DNA of 15,173 nucleotides from NCBI GenBank assembly GCA_022592445.1, contig JABYQR010000630.1:1-15173 (forward strand). The letters run 5' to 3'. Both the position numbers and the translations under genes were made by a program. Numbering within the stretch: the stretch's first letter is position 1; every line of letters begins with the position of its first letter. Positions 14,015 to 15,173 of the stretch are shown piece by piece. Under the pieces are notes generated by a model. The model searched no databases and was not told where the DNA came from. It saw only the letters and a program-made list of their open reading frames with translations. The DNA comes from Cytidiella melzeri. Taxonomy: Eukaryota > Basidiomycota > Agaricomycetes > Polyporales > Irpicaceae.

Positions 14015-15173
14015 GGAAGCAATACAACCCGAAGGTACTGGGCAAACAGCAGGTACCCAACCACCAAGAACCAAAAGAGAACAAAGGCCATTTACACCAT
14101 TCACTACCCCTGATGACAATGACTCTTCAGCCCCAGATCCACATCGACCCCTCTTTCAACCCTATGATAGGGAAGGTCATGAGAAAAGGAAACAATCAGA
14201 CCCTTTTGACCCTGAGTACCCCTTTGACAGATACTCCGACGCCCCAACCAACGACCGAGCACCACCTGAAAGCGGGTGGGAGAAGCTCAAACTCCGTGAT
14301 CCCCAAGACTTTGATGGCAGGGCCGAGAAGTTTGACAAATGGTGGACCAACATGTTGATGTACATCAAGATGCAGCCCAAGCGATTTGCTCTAGCCATAC
14401 ACAAGATTGTTTGCGTACTCAGCTACATGAATGGAGGAACGGCTGGACCATGGGCTATGTTGAAGAAGAAACAATACCTGATGGAAGATTTCCCACACTG
14501 GAGAGAATTCTGCAATGAAGTGTTGATGTTCTTCCAGGACAAAGGACTCAGAGAACAAGCATTGGCCAAGCTTGAAAGAGCAAATCAAGGCTCGAGAACA
14601 GTCCAAGAATACAACAATGATTTTTCCGTATTGCTGGGACAATATGGCAAGAACCGAGACGAAACAGCGGTAATGGCTTGGTACAAGCGCGGACTCAAGT
14701 GGAGCCTCCTTAACGCCCTTCATAATCTACACCATCAACCGGAGAACCTCGGAGAAATGATGATAGAAGCGCTCCGGCTAGAAACAAACCGACAACTCCT
14801 GACGCTCGATCTGGCTGCTCATAATGGCCGTGGCAAGAGTGAGGGGGGAAGTCAGTCTACTTGAACCCCCTACTCCAACAACAACCAAGCCACCGCAAGA
14901 GTTATGAACACAGCAGATCGTGAGCGTCACTTCAGAGACAACCTGTGCTTCAGGTGCCATCAGCCTGGTCACAAAGCTAACAATCTCTCCTTCCATCCCG
15001 ACTATAGGCCAAACCCACGCACGCGACCTCGAGCGCAAAACCCGCTGCCTGCACTCCAAGCTGCGACGATGGTTGAAGGAGAAAGATCAGGCACCAGCAC
15101 TTTGGAAGCGAGAGGGGAGGAGGTTGGTCAGGAGGACACCGCAGGAGTTATACGTCGCACGCGTGGCAGCGTG
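14001..15173 (+). pseudogene. gag of element 2 (interrupted, runs off the window)
   Basis: The start is ATG at 14001 (MNTPEEAIQPEG). An acidic, Pro-rich N-terminal part (residues 1-90) leads into the Gag core: KLRDPQDFDGRAEKFDKWW, AGPWAMLKKKQYL, FPHWREFCNEVLMFFQDKG, LERANQGSRTVQEYNNDF, MAWYKRGLKWSLLNAL. An in-frame TGA at 14862-14864 stops the frame after 287 codons, but the same frame stays open for 103 codons to the window end. There it shows a zinc knuckle CFRCHQPGHKANNL (14946-14987), whose final Cys is Leu (codon CTC, 14985-14987). The TGA could stem from CGA by a CpG change. Both lesions suggest an inactive copy. Pol would follow beyond 15173. Confidence 0.85.

Overview
The window looks like a repeat-rich, gene-poor stretch of a fungal nuclear genome, most likely a basidiomycete. 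That placement is an inference. It rests on two Ty3/gypsy elements of fungal type (one clearly a chromovirus), priming sites of the Tf1 self-priming kind, short GT-AG intron-like segments and the lack of any bacterial gene organisation. I cannot name the species.

Left part (1-4679): mostly non-coding DNA. It holds a relic resembling the leader of the right-hand element (about 450-516), a degenerate tandem array of about seven units (540-1080), and two diverged copies in opposite orientation of a short dispersed repeat (1326-1430 and 4585-4679). A three-unit tandem module with intron-like signals (about 2130-2540) precedes one coding-like segment of 121 codons (2710-3075). There is also a 16-bp perfect inverted repeat (3714-3788).

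Right part (4680-15173): a three-layer nest of transposons. Layer 1, 'element 2', is a plus-strand Ty3-type element: 5' LTR 4680-5392, primer site, leader to 5516, then, beyond an insertion, a 107-codon pre-gag ORF and a broken gag that runs off the window. Layer 2, 'element 1', is a complete minus-strand chromovirus (5517-13660) inserted into the element 2 leader. It has 699- and 739-bp LTRs and a 5-bp target duplication (GCAAC). Its order is an upstream ORF, gag, a -1 frameshift site, protease, reverse transcriptase, RNase H, integrase, GPY/F and chromodomain. Layer 3 is a SINE-like retroposon of about 446 bp (8311-8756) inserted into element 1 pol. It has a 22-base poly(A) tail and a 16-bp target duplication; removing 461 bp returns pol to one frame.

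The strongest observation is that both Ty3 families independently show the same Tf1-like self-priming layout. A 10-nt sequence starting exactly 34 nt after the first base of the TATA box is perfectly complementary to a 10-nt primer site lying 2 nt inside the LTR. Both families also carry an ORF upstream of gag behind a nearly AUG-free leader containing one minute uORF. Element 1 is inactive (YLDD changed to YLDA in RT, several frameshifts and stops), yet its LTRs differ by only about six substitutions, five of them CpG transitions. That suggests copying of an already defective master by a helper, or sequencing indels.
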